Under the pieces are notes generated by a model. The model did not search any database and had not been told where the DNA came from. It saw only the letters and a list, made by a program, of their open reading frames with translations. This document shows, piece by piece, positions 51,031 through 60,097 of a stretch of 64,000 nucleotides of DNA (the first letter of the stretch is position 1; each line of letters opens with the position of its first letter). A program made the translations under genes and the position numbers. The stretch is taken from NCBI RefSeq assembly GCF_000192795.1, contig NW_007360604.1:62001-126000 (forward strand), in the 5' to 3' direction. The stretch comes from Vavraia culicis subsp. floridensis. Its lineage: Eukaryota > Microsporidia > Pleistophoridae.

Positions 51031-51724
51031 ATAAAGACTTATTAAATTTGCTAATCAGCACTTTTTGCGAAGCTCGCATGCACCAGCGAACATGCTGTGC
51101 AACCGTTTGTTAAAAGTCTAAATTCTTCGGTTTTATAGAATAGCACCGATCAATAATATTTTTTTATCGGTGCTTAGACCGAGTGTTTTAGCACGTTTTC
51201 TCTACGAAAGACATGCGGTGGATCCACAGAAGTAAATGGTGTTATAAAAAGTGAATGAGGGAGGAGATCGAATAAATTGATTTTCTGTCTTAGATTGTAT
51301 GCCAATCGAATAAAGACCGGAACGTTCCTTTTCTTGCCGGTATATGCCCATCGTGAGCAGTTGTTCCATGAGCTTTGATTTCAGGATAGCAACTAACCAA
51401 ATGATTGTAGAATTAGCAAAGACCTCCCAAAACAGCAGTTTGCAACACCGTGGTTGGCAGTAACCGACCAGAAGTTAGCATATGGATGGTCTGATGTTGT
51501 AGGTGAGGTATAGCTGTAGCAAGAAAGCTTTGTTTGATCCAATTTTATGAAAACCAGGTAAGCATCGCTTTTTGAAATGTAAATTGGCATTTACTACGAT
51601 TAGGTCAAATAATGGGAGTAAACGAACAATTCATACCAAACAGAAATTAATGAGAGAAATGACCTCCGCAGGTACTTGGCCAAATAATAATTTGCCATTT
51701 AACATAGTAATAACAAATATTTAG
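51031..51724. other. 0.7-kb intergenic region between convergent genes
   Basis: A minus-strand frame of about 90 codons around 51195-51480 is open but has its first ATG late and no start signal. Nothing else was seen. Confidence 0.35.
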
Positions 51725-52927
51725 TCATATTTCTTTATCTATCACAACTTTTTTGTGAAATTTGCTCACATTATCTCTCCACGCAATCTCACCATCGCTA
51801 ACTTTGATCCACAACGACAGTGCAATGTATTTATCACCGATCCTTTCTCGAGCCACGCCACTCATAATCCTGTACGCGTGCGTAAACACATCTCTGATAG
51901 CATTCATATTCGTCGACAGGCTTCCTACGTCATGGGTATTATCTGTAGGATCCTCGATGGACAGGTAGTTGTTATTATCCTTCTTTTTGTAACCGTACGA
52001 ACAAATTTTGGCCTTGTCATAGCAGAAATCCTGGCCGTAAAACAGAAACAAATCCATGAACAAAACGGATAGATTGGGTGTAATAGGCATTTGGCGCTGC
52101 ACGAGTGGGTGAAGATTGAGGAAACTGATAATCATCAACAGCTGTGCATATGAACACAGTCCTCCTCTTTTGCTTTCGTTCAATCCGCGCGATTTAAGAA
52201 AATACTTCAAAAACAGCGCTATATCCTTGATGTATGGCTGCTGCTGCAGTACCTTTTTTACAAACTTGGTGTGTACTATGCCAGAATCCTGATTTAAAGA
52301 CAAGTCATATCTGAAATGGCAGATATCCATAAATCTAAGTATGGGCACCCGTGCTTTGGACAAAAAGATAACGCTCTTCGTAAAGATAAAAGCACTGTCG
52401 CACAAATATCCTTGCAACTTCTTCAATGCGTCTTTTTCCTTGGTAAAAAGTGTCAAATCAATGTCCCCACCTGGTAGGTACAGCCCGGTCTCGTAGCTAC
52501 CAAAGCAGTTGACCGTGTCCTCGTAACTTGCAGTCTCGTTCTTTTCGGCAACCGATTTATCATCTTCTGTCTTTTCCTTTCCGTTCTCTATCTCGCCACC
52601 ACCAATTAAATTTGACTCTTTGCCCGATACGTTTGTTGAGCAGTCATTTCCGCTCTCAGTGCCCATTCTCTGCCTCCTTATTTCCTTTAACCCGCTCAAA
52701 ATCAATTGCCTTACTCTTTCTATCATGACTTTTCTAAGAGCAACCTCCTCATGGCTTGGCTTCAGGAACTCAATGAACTGTCTCAGTTCATTGTTTAGAT
52801 GGTCCATGAACGAAGTTTTTCTCGATGGATCGTATTTCGGGTTCCTATTGAGAAATGTGAGTGCCTCGAACACGGTGTATGGCCTGCTCTCTTCATTGCT
52901 CTTGATTTGAACGTAGTCTTCTCGCAT
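51725..52927 (-). CDS. Trf4/5-type non-canonical poly(A) polymerase
   Basis: The 400-residue protein has a nucleotidyltransferase core with the signature CFGSYETGLYLPGGDIDLTL (G-S-x11-D-x-D). The third acidic residue is in ICHFRYDLSLNQ. The central domain (RGGLCSYAQLLMIISFL, near 255) and the nucleotide-recognition end (IEDPTDNTHDVGSLSTNM) match Trf4/Cid14 enzymes ('IxDPLxxxNDVG'). In yeast TRAMP these add short A-tails to nuclear RNAs for exosome decay. The loop between the N-helix and the catalytic Gly-Ser is an acidic insertion of about 50 residues. The start is ATG at 52927, with ACCCCTA before it; the open frame reaches 53020. Confidence 0.87.
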   Translation of the reverse strand: MREDYVQIKSNEESRPYTVFEALTFLNRNPKYDPSRKTSFMDHLNNELRQFIEFLKPSHEEVALRKVMIERVRQLILSGLKEIRRQRMGTESGNDCSTNVSGKESNLIGGGEIENGKEKTEDDKSVAEKNETASYEDTVNCFGSYETGLYLPGGDIDLTLFTKEKDALKKLQGYLCDSAFIFTKSVIFLSKARVPILRFMDICHFRYDLSLNQDSGIVHTKFVKKVLQQQPYIKDIALFLKYFLKSRGLNESKRGGLCSYAQLLMIISFLNLHPLVQRQMPITPNLSVLFMDLFLFYGQDFCYDKAKICSYGYKKKDNNNYLSIEDPTDNTHDVGSLSTNMNAIRDVFTHAYRIMSGVARERIGDKYIALSLWIKVSDGEIAWRDNVSKFHKKVVIDKEI

Positions 52928-53452
52928 TAGGGGTATCGCCCATTTTTTAGCGCTTCTACTAAAATACTTTTTATGGCATGGTGCGTGCCCCATGTGTGCG
53001 TAGCATGTCGTTAATTGCATTTTTGCAAATTTTTTATTTGCATAAGCGCAGTTTCAATCAATTGAAAATTTTAATTGAACATTCCACTAACTTTGGCACA
53101 ATTCATTAGGTAACAAAGAATTTTGGTTGCATTCCAGCTCTGCACCATACAAGCAATAATTACAGATCAATTGATGCACATCCATTATTTTATACGAGTT
53201 ATTGCTTTATAAATGAGCAAATGTTTTGGTTGAATGAAAATTGGAGAAAAGGCTTTTTGTCTTACGTTATACCAAGATGAAAATTACAAAGTAACTGAAT
53301 GATGTGACTAGGATCAGCAAATGTGTCTAAAATAAAGAGATAGTCGAAGAAAAAAGAGTATCTGTAAAAAGAGAATGAGCAATAGCATACAAAAGACGTA
53401 TAAAATGAATCGGCAAGCAATCAAAACCAACAATCAACGTAATTTTTATCAA
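52928..53452. other. 0.5-kb intergenic region
   Basis: AT-rich spacer between two minus-strand genes; no supported feature. Confidence 0.4.
52929..52934 (-). promoter_or_regulatory. CCC-type start signal deciding the Trf4-like start
   Basis: ACCCCT lies one base before the ATG at 52927. In-frame ATGs at 53020 and 52993 lack such a tract. Confidence 0.6.
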
Positions 53453-55684
53453 TTAACCAATATCTAAGCTAAACACTCTCATCATACTATCATCGCTCAC
53501 CGTAACAATCGTATTCCCGTCCACTTTGATTTCATTGACAGACTTGCCGTGTATCTTCCGTTCATAAACCTGTGTATACGTGCCGTCATTCGTAAACACT
53601 TTTATGAATCCATTTTTCAGTCCTACAAAAAGGTTCTCTCTGTAAAATCTAAGTGCTGTAACTTCCTCTTCAAATTTTAGCGTCCTAATTACCTCAAGAC
53701 AATCCACAGAATAAATTAGCACATTTCTGTCTTTTGAACCGGTGGCGAACAGCGTGCTTGTATCATCGAAACTGGCAGTGTTTATTTTCCTCGTGTGAGA
53801 GAGAATTCTCTTTCTAAAGTCTAAATAGTACAGCGAATCTTTCAAAATTTTGTTTATGACTTTCTCCGATCCATCCGCATCGATTTGAATGGCATTTTTA
53901 CCGTCTTTACGCACGTATTCATTCTTTTCAGAGTGACTTCGGCTTCTATCCAAAATCTGGTAAAAAGACACGCTTTTATCCCTCGACACCGCCACGACGT
54001 ACTCCCCGCTATTACTGATCTCAATATTTTCAATTCCTAGGTTGTGCACAGCTATGTACTGCACAACAACGAAATCTACAATCACAAAAATACCAGAAAA
54101 CTTTAGCGATGAGCTTTTGTTTGCACACAGGATAATTTTGTTGTTGGATGCTAGACATGCATTGGCAAAGAACTGCGCGTATATTTTCTTCCTCTCCCTA
54201 AAGCAAAGAATGTTCTGCAGCGTGTGTTCGTTCAGGAATAACGGAGTTGTTATTTTTCTTATTTCGTTTGTGAGTGACAGCTCGCTCGGTGTGGCCACGA
54301 AGGGAGCATCCTCCTGTTGTACCTCGCACTTTTCATCAACTGTACCCGTGCCGAAAGTATCGCTACCCGGTTCTGTGGCGCTAGTTCTCAGATCAATGTC
54401 GTGTAAAATTTTTTGCACTCCACTTGTCTTTTCGTACACCCTCAGGATACTTTCATCCGATCCAACAATGATGTAATCGTTGAAAAATACGGCACTTCGT
54501 ATAGGATGTCCGTGAATGCACGGTCGTGCCACTTCCCTCAATTTGTAATACAATCTTACCGTTCTGTCTGGTGAGCCAGTCAGTATAAAGTCGTTTTTAA
54601 CGTCTAGCGTTGTTATTTTATCAACATGACCACTTACAGACTCTACCAGGTCAGTGTTGCAATACCTGTACATTCCACCGTTGTACGATTGCACTATCAC
54701 GAAATATTCGTTTTTTTGCTCTGTTTTTCTGTCGGATCGCTCCATATCCTCTTCTTCGAGCATGCCCAGTTTTTCATTTATAACCAGTGCACTGTAAAAC
54801 GGAGTGCTCATCAAATTTCCCAGTCTTACCTTACTCTTCCAGCCGTCCTTAAACTCCCATACGATAACACAGTTATCGGCACCTGCACTGATGATCTCGT
54901 CATGGTTATCAACAAAATTGCTCTCGTACACGTAATCACGGTGTCCTATCAGTGTGTCTACGTGTTCAAGTGTCTGCAAGTCATGAATTTTTGCCGTCTT
55001 GTCCTGCGAAGATGACAATACAACTGATTCGTTAATTTTAATATCAGTTACCGTATCTTCATGGGCCTTTACGCTCTTCACCGTGTAGCTGTGCATGCGC
55101 TTTATATCTGTAATTTTCTCTATTTTGCGTTCTTCCCGGTACATATGTTCATATCCATGCGTACAATCCGTTCCAAAGCTGTTTCTGCCACTTTCATCAA
55201 ATCCTAGCAGACCTGCGAGTGAGATCGTAAATTTTAAAATTTTACCATCCAACGTTCCGCACACCAAGAACACGGATTCGTCCACGATTATACAGTCTAA
55301 GGCGGTGGTGCCCTCCTGTTCAACATAGAAAACGCATTTCTCGCAAAAAATGTAAATTTTGTCAAAAGAGCAAAACACCTTCACATCGCATAACATCCCG
55401 TTATATTTCACTATTCGGCTCTTGTTCACAGCCTGAATAGCATCATTGCACTCAAATATCACGGCATTGTTGTGTTCCACGTAGTTGTCTCTATCACTCA
55501 GAATGATTCCATCCCTAACCTTTAAATTCGTGATTTCACTCCCATAACGTATGATCGGTGTTATTTTATTGTTCTCGTACCTCATTATGTTGGTTGAAGC
55601 TGCATAATAAATCACATTCTTCTCCTGACACATGACATGGTTTTTTTGCGCGATGCCTGCACTGTTGAAAATGTTCTTGAGCAT
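53453..55684 (-). CDS. ELP2: Elongator complex subunit Elp2 (double WD40 propeller)
   Basis: The 743-residue protein has two WD40 propellers. Diagnostic Elp2 segments are present. SSSQDKTAKIHDL followed by GHRDYVYESNF lies near residue 225. VIVWEFKDGWKSKVRLGNLM corresponds to 'IIW..D.. W.E.VRVGE.GG'. TTPLFLNEHTLQNI corresponds to 'PLFLNEHTLWPE'. The last blades read AVSRDKSVSFYQI and HTRKINTASF-x10-ATGSKDRN. Elp2 joins two Elp1-Elp3 modules in Elongator, which makes the 5-carbamoylmethyl modification of wobble uridine. It is slightly shorter than yeast Elp2 (788). The start is ATG at 55684, after GCCCCTTCAA. Confidence 0.85.
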   Translation of the reverse strand: MLKNIFNSAGIAQKNHVMCQEKNVIYYAASTNIMRYENNKITPIIRYGSEITNLKVRDGIILSDRDNYVEHNNAVIFECNDAIQAVNKSRIVKYNGMLCDVKVFCSFDKIYIFCEKCVFYVEQEGTTALDCIIVDESVFLVCGTLDGKILKFTISLAGLLGFDESGRNSFGTDCTHGYEHMYREERKIEKITDIKRMHSYTVKSVKAHEDTVTDIKINESVVLSSSQDKTAKIHDLQTLEHVDTLIGHRDYVYESNFVDNHDEIISAGADNCVIVWEFKDGWKSKVRLGNLMSTPFYSALVINEKLGMLEEEDMERSDRKTEQKNEYFVIVQSYNGGMYRYCNTDLVESVSGHVDKITTLDVKNDFILTGSPDRTVRLYYKLREVARPCIHGHPIRSAVFFNDYIIVGSDESILRVYEKTSGVQKILHDIDLRTSATEPGSDTFGTGTVDEKCEVQQEDAPFVATPSELSLTNEIRKITTPLFLNEHTLQNILCFRERKKIYAQFFANACLASNNKIILCANKSSSLKFSGIFVIVDFVVVQYIAVHNLGIENIEISNSGEYVVAVSRDKSVSFYQILDRSRSHSEKNEYVRKDGKNAIQIDADGSEKVINKILKDSLYYLDFRKRILSHTRKINTASFDDTSTLFATGSKDRNVLIYSVDCLEVIRTLKFEEEVTALRFYRENLFVGLKNGFIKVFTNDGTYTQVYERKIHGKSVNEIKVDGNTIVTVSDDSMMRVFSLDIG

Positions 55685-55688
55685 TTGA

Positions 55689-55694
55689 AGGGGC
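55689..55694 (-). promoter_or_regulatory. CCC-type start signal deciding the Elp2 start
   Basis: GCCCCT lies four bases before the ATG at 55684. The open frame continues to 55705 only through a TTG. Confidence 0.6.
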
Positions 55695-55808
55695 ACAATG
55701 ACCAAAATTAATAATGACCGCAGAGGCGGTGCATGATATTAAAATACGGACCGTCTTTCTTCCGCTAAAATGCGTGTATCCATCTTCTTATACGATAACA
55801 CTTGGCAG

Positions 55809-55857
55809 CACATTTTCTGGTCTGCTGGGATCAATCGTGGCCACCAATCTTTGGTTC
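55809..55857 (+). repeat. dispersed short element, copy B
   Basis: CACATTTTCT is followed by a 39-nt block beginning GGTCTGCTGGGATC and ending CTTTGGTTC. It is about 72% identical to copy C and 67% to copy A by hand alignment. It lies 125 bp upstream of the Elp2 start. Confidence 0.45.
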
Positions 55858-56042
55858 GTGGATACATACAGGTGGTTAGGGTCAAGATTTGCCACCTCAC
55901 AGGCCTAGCACGTCCACAGCAGTTAAAAGAGGAGAAAACACAAAAACACGGCAACAAAGCCGCAAACATGTGGTAGAATTCGTATGAATGGCCATGTTTA
56001 ATCATTTACACACTATCTAATGGCACGTTCCCGACACGTTAA

Positions 56043-56183
56043 TTATTTGCCGAGTTTGTCCAGGCTGTACGAAATATCACCCATCTCATCCGACAGCGAG
56101 AAAATGTTGTCAAGAGAAACATTCACCTGTTCCAAATAATGTATTATTCTGTCCAACTCATCTTCTGTGAAATTATCTGACAT
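56043..56183 (-). CDS. 46-residue acidic coiled-coil microprotein
   Basis: This is a 46-codon gene, below the size most ORF finders keep. It is called because ACCCCTCA directly precedes the ATG at 56183, exactly as at the conserved genes. The product starts MSDNFTEDELDRIIHYLEQV and continues with Leu/Ile/Val every three to four residues (VSLDNIF, ISYSLDKL), giving one amphipathic helix likely to form a coiled coil. Size and pattern recall the tiny DASH/Dam1 kinetochore subunits (Dad1, Dad2, Dad4, Hsk3) or similar helical microproteins, but no member is recognised. It lies upstream of Elp2 and downstream of the RhoGEF on the same strand. Confidence 0.6.
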   Translation of the reverse strand: MSDNFTEDELDRIIHYLEQVNVSLDNIFSLSDEMGDISYSLDKLGK

Positions 56184-56441
56184 TGAGGGGTGATTAACTC
56201 AATGGTATAAAGAAGGACCGTGATGTAACGAATAAATTTGGTATTCATTTTAAAAAGAAGAACAAGGAAGGGGGAACTACTCGGTTTTACTCAAACATAG
56301 GATTTTTACCTATGCAGAGATACTGATGAAATACCAGGACTTGGTACGCAGGGGTACATTCAAATGCAACAAACCTTTAATATCTGTGATGCCGTATTCT
56401 CGTGTGGACAAACTTACAATGCCATACACATCGGTACGCCA

Positions 56442-59400
56442 TTAAATACATGTTTGCATCTTGTGCAGCTCATCAAAGACAAATTCGAGCCAGTGCAGCA
56501 ATATCTCATTTTCTAATACGCCAAAATTCACAAATAAGTACCTGATCAGATCCACAAATATCTCTGTTCCCAATATTTTGCTTACTCTCATAAAATGGGT
56601 AAACACCACCACGAAAAACAGTCTTCTCTCATTCTTGGCGCTCGGTAAGATGCAGAGATTGTTTTTCAGGTTTGTAAAAATCATCTTTAGGTCATCATAC
56701 GTGAATATATCATACACTGCGTATTGGAAGTATGTAGCAACTATGTTGGTGAGCTTACTTGCGCCTACTTCTTCCAGCACGTTTCTCTTAGGCATACCCT
56801 TTCTTAAAAAGCCTTTGAGATCGCTAACGCGTATTGTCTTATAAAATTTGATGCTCTGCCTTTTGCTCCCGAAGAAACTGAAGGTAATAATCGTGTCTTC
56901 GTCCTCATTGTCGTCCCTGTGTTTGCTCAGCTCCTCCTCTATAAATAGCATGCACTGCCTTATAATATTAAACACTGCCATGTTGGTCTCGATAAATTTG
57001 TAATCTCCGGGTATTCGTAAGCCGTAATTATCCTGTTGTTCATTAACCATGAGATTGCAGCGCATCTCAGCGTTCTTTTCCTTCTGCAGAGGAAAGAATT
57101 GCGTGTTGATCTGTATGCTTTTGAGAAACAGGCTCCTAAATCTTGCTTTGAACTCGTTGCCATCCATGATCAATGGCTTGATTCCTATCTTCTTCGAACT
57201 GTACACAGTACATTCTATCAAGTTTCGCTCAAGCAGGGTTTCACCCGCAGGTTTGCTGGTATGGCTCCGCGATAGCACATTGCCATCCATGTCTCGCTTT
57301 GCACATTCATGAGTTATACTCGTTTTAATCGTCTTCTGTCGTATAGTCCATATCAGTTTCTCCCTATTAATCAAGAACTTGCTAATCTCTGCATTAATTT
57401 TGCCAATCATCTTCCGTTCCCTTCCCTTGCTGATTTCCTTACTGCTGAGGTTGAGAACTATCGAATTGCCCCTTTTCTGGTACTTATCATACTCTATCAC
57501 GTGATAAAACATGAACGAGCTATCAATTATGTCAAAGAACATTTTACTCTGCTTTTTCATGGAATAGTCATTGTTCCTGAAAAAGAAGAACTCCTTTAGA
57601 AAATCGTTGGCATTTCTATCCTTAACACTCACAACGAATGTTTCAGTTACGTCATCACCCGTATTGATTACTCGGCTGCCTGGTACGTTTGCCAAATTTT
57701 TTTCTGTAACCTCTTCGGTAAAGATAAACTTCAGCATGTTTTTGCCCACTTGTATTATTCTCACATTTTGTAGAGGCAAATATTTTACAAAGCACACCTT
57801 CAACCCGTTCTCTTTGAACACATCTGTCTCATTACTGCTTCGTGCTGCCACCATGATGATATCATTGTACAGAAAAAATGTCAATCGCACTATTCCTGCT
57901 ATATCACCATTCAGCTGTCTTTTAAATGCCCGTTTAACGTTAAGAATATCGGGTGGACAATTTTCAACCCTTTTTTGGATAATAAAAGCTTTTCTTCCGC
58001 TCTCAAAACAGAACCTTTCCCTATCAAGCTCAAAAATAAAATTACTGAGCTTGGTCAGGGCATCCGTAAACCGTTTAGTAATGAATCGAGCATCGATGTA
58101 TTTGTAGAATTTCTCCAGAAACTGTTTATAACGAACCATACGTTGCACTGGAAGTATAAAAACACCTTCCAGGCCACCCTCAAACGAACCAAGCAATACT
58201 TTCTTCGATTCTAATATCGGTGTAATATCATGCATACTGTAAAGTGTGAAGAATCCCTTATACTTCTCCATTAATTCCACATAGTGATCGAAAAATACGA
58301 AAATCTTCTCAACTCTGTCACTCACCTTCCCCATATTTTCTAATTTCTCAACAATCTCAACGATGGCCTCATTGAGATTGCCGCCACTAAATTCATAAAA
58401 CGAGCCATCAAGCAGGCGTTCCGCTACTTTGGCCATTTCGTTTGTCGTTTCAGTACCCGAGGTACGGAACTGCTTTCTTTCATTGCAGGTTTGCTCGGTT
58501 GCTCTGTGCGATGATGAGGAATTATATATTGACGAGCTATTACGTGATGCATCAAGAGAGCTGTCGGTCCCACTATCTTTAACTCGGTGATCAAATCCGT
58601 GCACTAAAATGTTTTTGTAGTAACTTTCATCCGTATCCATGTTGCGCATCCCTCTCCACTCCAGTACACTATCTGTAAAGCCTAGTATTCTCATGAAGAA
58701 GTAAAATATTACCCGCTCACTTTTGAGAACCTCTTGAAAATTTTCAAATACCTTTCTAACCTTCAAGTCGGTAATTTGTTCACATTTCCTCACAACGTTA
58801 TCATAAAAAGACTCCAAGATCAAATGGTAGTTGTTCTGTGTCTGAAAAAATTCTGTGAAGCAGCTCTTCAGTTTTTTAAATGATGGCACCTGTTTCAGAT
58901 TTAGCTCGCTGACAACAATTTGAGGCTTTTTCTTCGTTGATAAAAAATTAAAATCTTGGTTTTCGAGCGGCGCGCCGAGCAATAATGGAATGAGATCGCC
59001 ACTCTTGGATTGGTCAACAATTTCCAGTGCATCCTCCAGATCCTTGTCCACGACAACATCCACTGCAAAACTGTTCTCTGCTATACCGCCTTCCACATCG
59101 TAGTACTCCTCCTCTTGTATTGTGTTGAACTTAGATTGAACCGCCTTGAAACTAAAGCTTTCTTTTTTAGCACTGAGGCTCTCCAAGACCTTGTTGTATT
59201 CTGTTTCGAGGTCCAGAAAAGAGACCGCTGTGTTCAGGTCTGTGCTGACAGAACGGCTCCTTTCTGTAGTATTTTCTCGCAGTGACTTATAAAGGGACTT
59301 TACCGTTCTGTTCCAGAAGCCCTTGGCCGCTTCAGGCTGGGTCTTGGAGAAAATCTTGTCGAGCGGCACACCGTTCTCGTAGTCTAAACTTTGCTGTGAT

Positions 59401-59804
59401 GGTATTAGATCACATATAAAGCTGTTGTATCCCAGACGCAACGCATCAAGGACCATATACGAATTGTCCACGTGTTTCTTGCTGAATTCGTACTCATGTG
59501 TGCCAAACACACTCTGAACGTACACTATCATCGTGTTCATCTCTACTACCGAGAAAACTGTGCTGCTGAAGTCCAAAAGATTTATTATGAACAGTTTAGC
59601 GTTCAATGGTCTAATTCTAGCGTTGTAATAGCCTATTGGCGGGAAGCGCGTATATTTCTTATACTCCGAAAGTATTGCCGGATATTCATCCCATAAATTT
59701 ATCTCGTTAAATCCATCGCTGTTCTTGTAATCGCTATTTCTTTCTTTCACATCCAAAGTTGCGCTGTCGACATCTCCAACCGGGTCTTTCATTTCTTGTG
59801 ACAT
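56442..59804 (-). CDS. DH-PH Rho guanine-nucleotide exchange factor with a degenerate RhoGAP domain
   Basis: The 1120-residue protein has a Dbl-homology domain at about 315-620, split by a Ser-rich insertion. Its best-kept part is EGVFILPVQRMVRYKQFLEK, matching the DH helix 'L-[IL]-x-P-[VI]-Q-R-[IV]-x-[RK]-Y'. A PH-like domain follows at about 630-760 (VRLTFFLYNDIIMVAARSS). The C-terminal 200 residues have a RhoGAP shape: FNIIRQCMLFIEEEL, then ITFSFFGSKRQSIKFYKTI, then LTNIVATYFQYAVYDIFTYD, which corresponds to 'vAsllKxfLReLPePLlty'. The arginine finger of G-x-F-R-x-S-G is replaced (FSFFGS), so GAP activity is doubtful. It probably activates Rho/Cdc42 for polarity or wall synthesis. The start is ATG at 59804, after ACCCTTGAAG. 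Confidence 0.75.
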   Translation of the reverse strand: MSQEMKDPVGDVDSATLDVKERNSDYKNSDGFNEINLWDEYPAILSEYKKYTRFPPIGYYNARIRPLNAKLFIINLLDFSSTVFSVVEMNTMIVYVQSVFGTHEYEFSKKHVDNSYMVLDALRLGYNSFICDLIPSQQSLDYENGVPLDKIFSKTQPEAAKGFWNRTVKSLYKSLRENTTERSRSVSTDLNTAVSFLDLETEYNKVLESLSAKKESFSFKAVQSKFNTIQEEEYYDVEGGIAENSFAVDVVVDKDLEDALEIVDQSKSGDLIPLLLGAPLENQDFNFLSTKKKPQIVVSELNLKQVPSFKKLKSCFTEFFQTQNNYHLILESFYDNVVRKCEQITDLKVRKVFENFQEVLKSERVIFYFFMRILGFTDSVLEWRGMRNMDTDESYYKNILVHGFDHRVKDSGTDSSLDASRNSSSIYNSSSSHRATEQTCNERKQFRTSGTETTNEMAKVAERLLDGSFYEFSGGNLNEAIVEIVEKLENMGKVSDRVEKIFVFFDHYVELMEKYKGFFTLYSMHDITPILESKKVLLGSFEGGLEGVFILPVQRMVRYKQFLEKFYKYIDARFITKRFTDALTKLSNFIFELDRERFCFESGRKAFIIQKRVENCPPDILNVKRAFKRQLNGDIAGIVRLTFFLYNDIIMVAARSSNETDVFKENGLKVCFVKYLPLQNVRIIQVGKNMLKFIFTEEVTEKNLANVPGSRVINTGDDVTETFVVSVKDRNANDFLKEFFFFRNNDYSMKKQSKMFFDIIDSSFMFYHVIEYDKYQKRGNSIVLNLSSKEISKGRERKMIGKINAEISKFLINREKLIWTIRQKTIKTSITHECAKRDMDGNVLSRSHTSKPAGETLLERNLIECTVYSSKKIGIKPLIMDGNEFKARFRSLFLKSIQINTQFFPLQKEKNAEMRCNLMVNEQQDNYGLRIPGDYKFIETNMAVFNIIRQCMLFIEEELSKHRDDNEDEDTIITFSFFGSKRQSIKFYKTIRVSDLKGFLRKGMPKRNVLEEVGASKLTNIVATYFQYAVYDIFTYDDLKMIFTNLKNNLCILPSAKNERRLFFVVVFTHFMRVSKILGTEIFVDLIRYLFVNFGVLENEILLHWLEFVFDELHKMQTCI

Positions 59805-59809
59805 CTTCA

Positions 59810-59814
59810 AGGGT
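59810..59814 (-). promoter_or_regulatory. CCC-type start signal deciding the RhoGEF start
   Basis: ACCCT lies five bases before the ATG at 59804 (MSQEMKDP). An in-frame ATG at 59867 has none, and its extra 21 residues would add a spurious hydrophobic leader. Confidence 0.6.
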
Positions 59815-60046
59815 GTGCGTGATGGAAAACAAGATGATAGGAAAGTGATAACTAAGTGTATAAACAATATCGCTTAGCCAGTTACACACCAAACGTACAC
59901 GTAATTCAAACGCATCTCATGATTTGTGTTGCCAATCTTTTGTGTGTTGGATGGAATAAGTACGTATCCAGTTCCAAAACAAAAAAGTCCTAATCTGTTC
60001 ATATTCCAGCCAATAATACACGTAGTAGAGTTAAATATTGTGTTTT

Positions 60047-60097
60047 TTAATTAATTGCGCTTAATTAATGTTTTTATTATTGTTTTTATTATTGTTT
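60047..60097. repeat. TTAATTAA pair plus 12-bp tandem repeat
   Basis: TTAATTAA occurs at 60047-60054 and 60061-60068 around TTGCGC. It is followed by just over two tandem copies of GTTTTTATTATT. It is low-complexity sequence in a divergent upstream region and may be nucleosome-poor. Confidence 0.6.

Larger units (their letters stand above)
55685..56042. other. 0.36-kb intergenic region containing repeat element B
   Basis: The region between the Elp2 start and the 46-codon gene contains copy B of the dispersed motif and overlapping short frames on both strands without start signals. Confidence 0.4.

Noticed and set aside
51195..51480. Open minus-strand stretch of about 90 codons with Cys-rich beginning, briefly considered as a transposase remnant
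   Set aside because: No catalytic motif, no terminal repeats, first ATG in the middle; compatible with chance.
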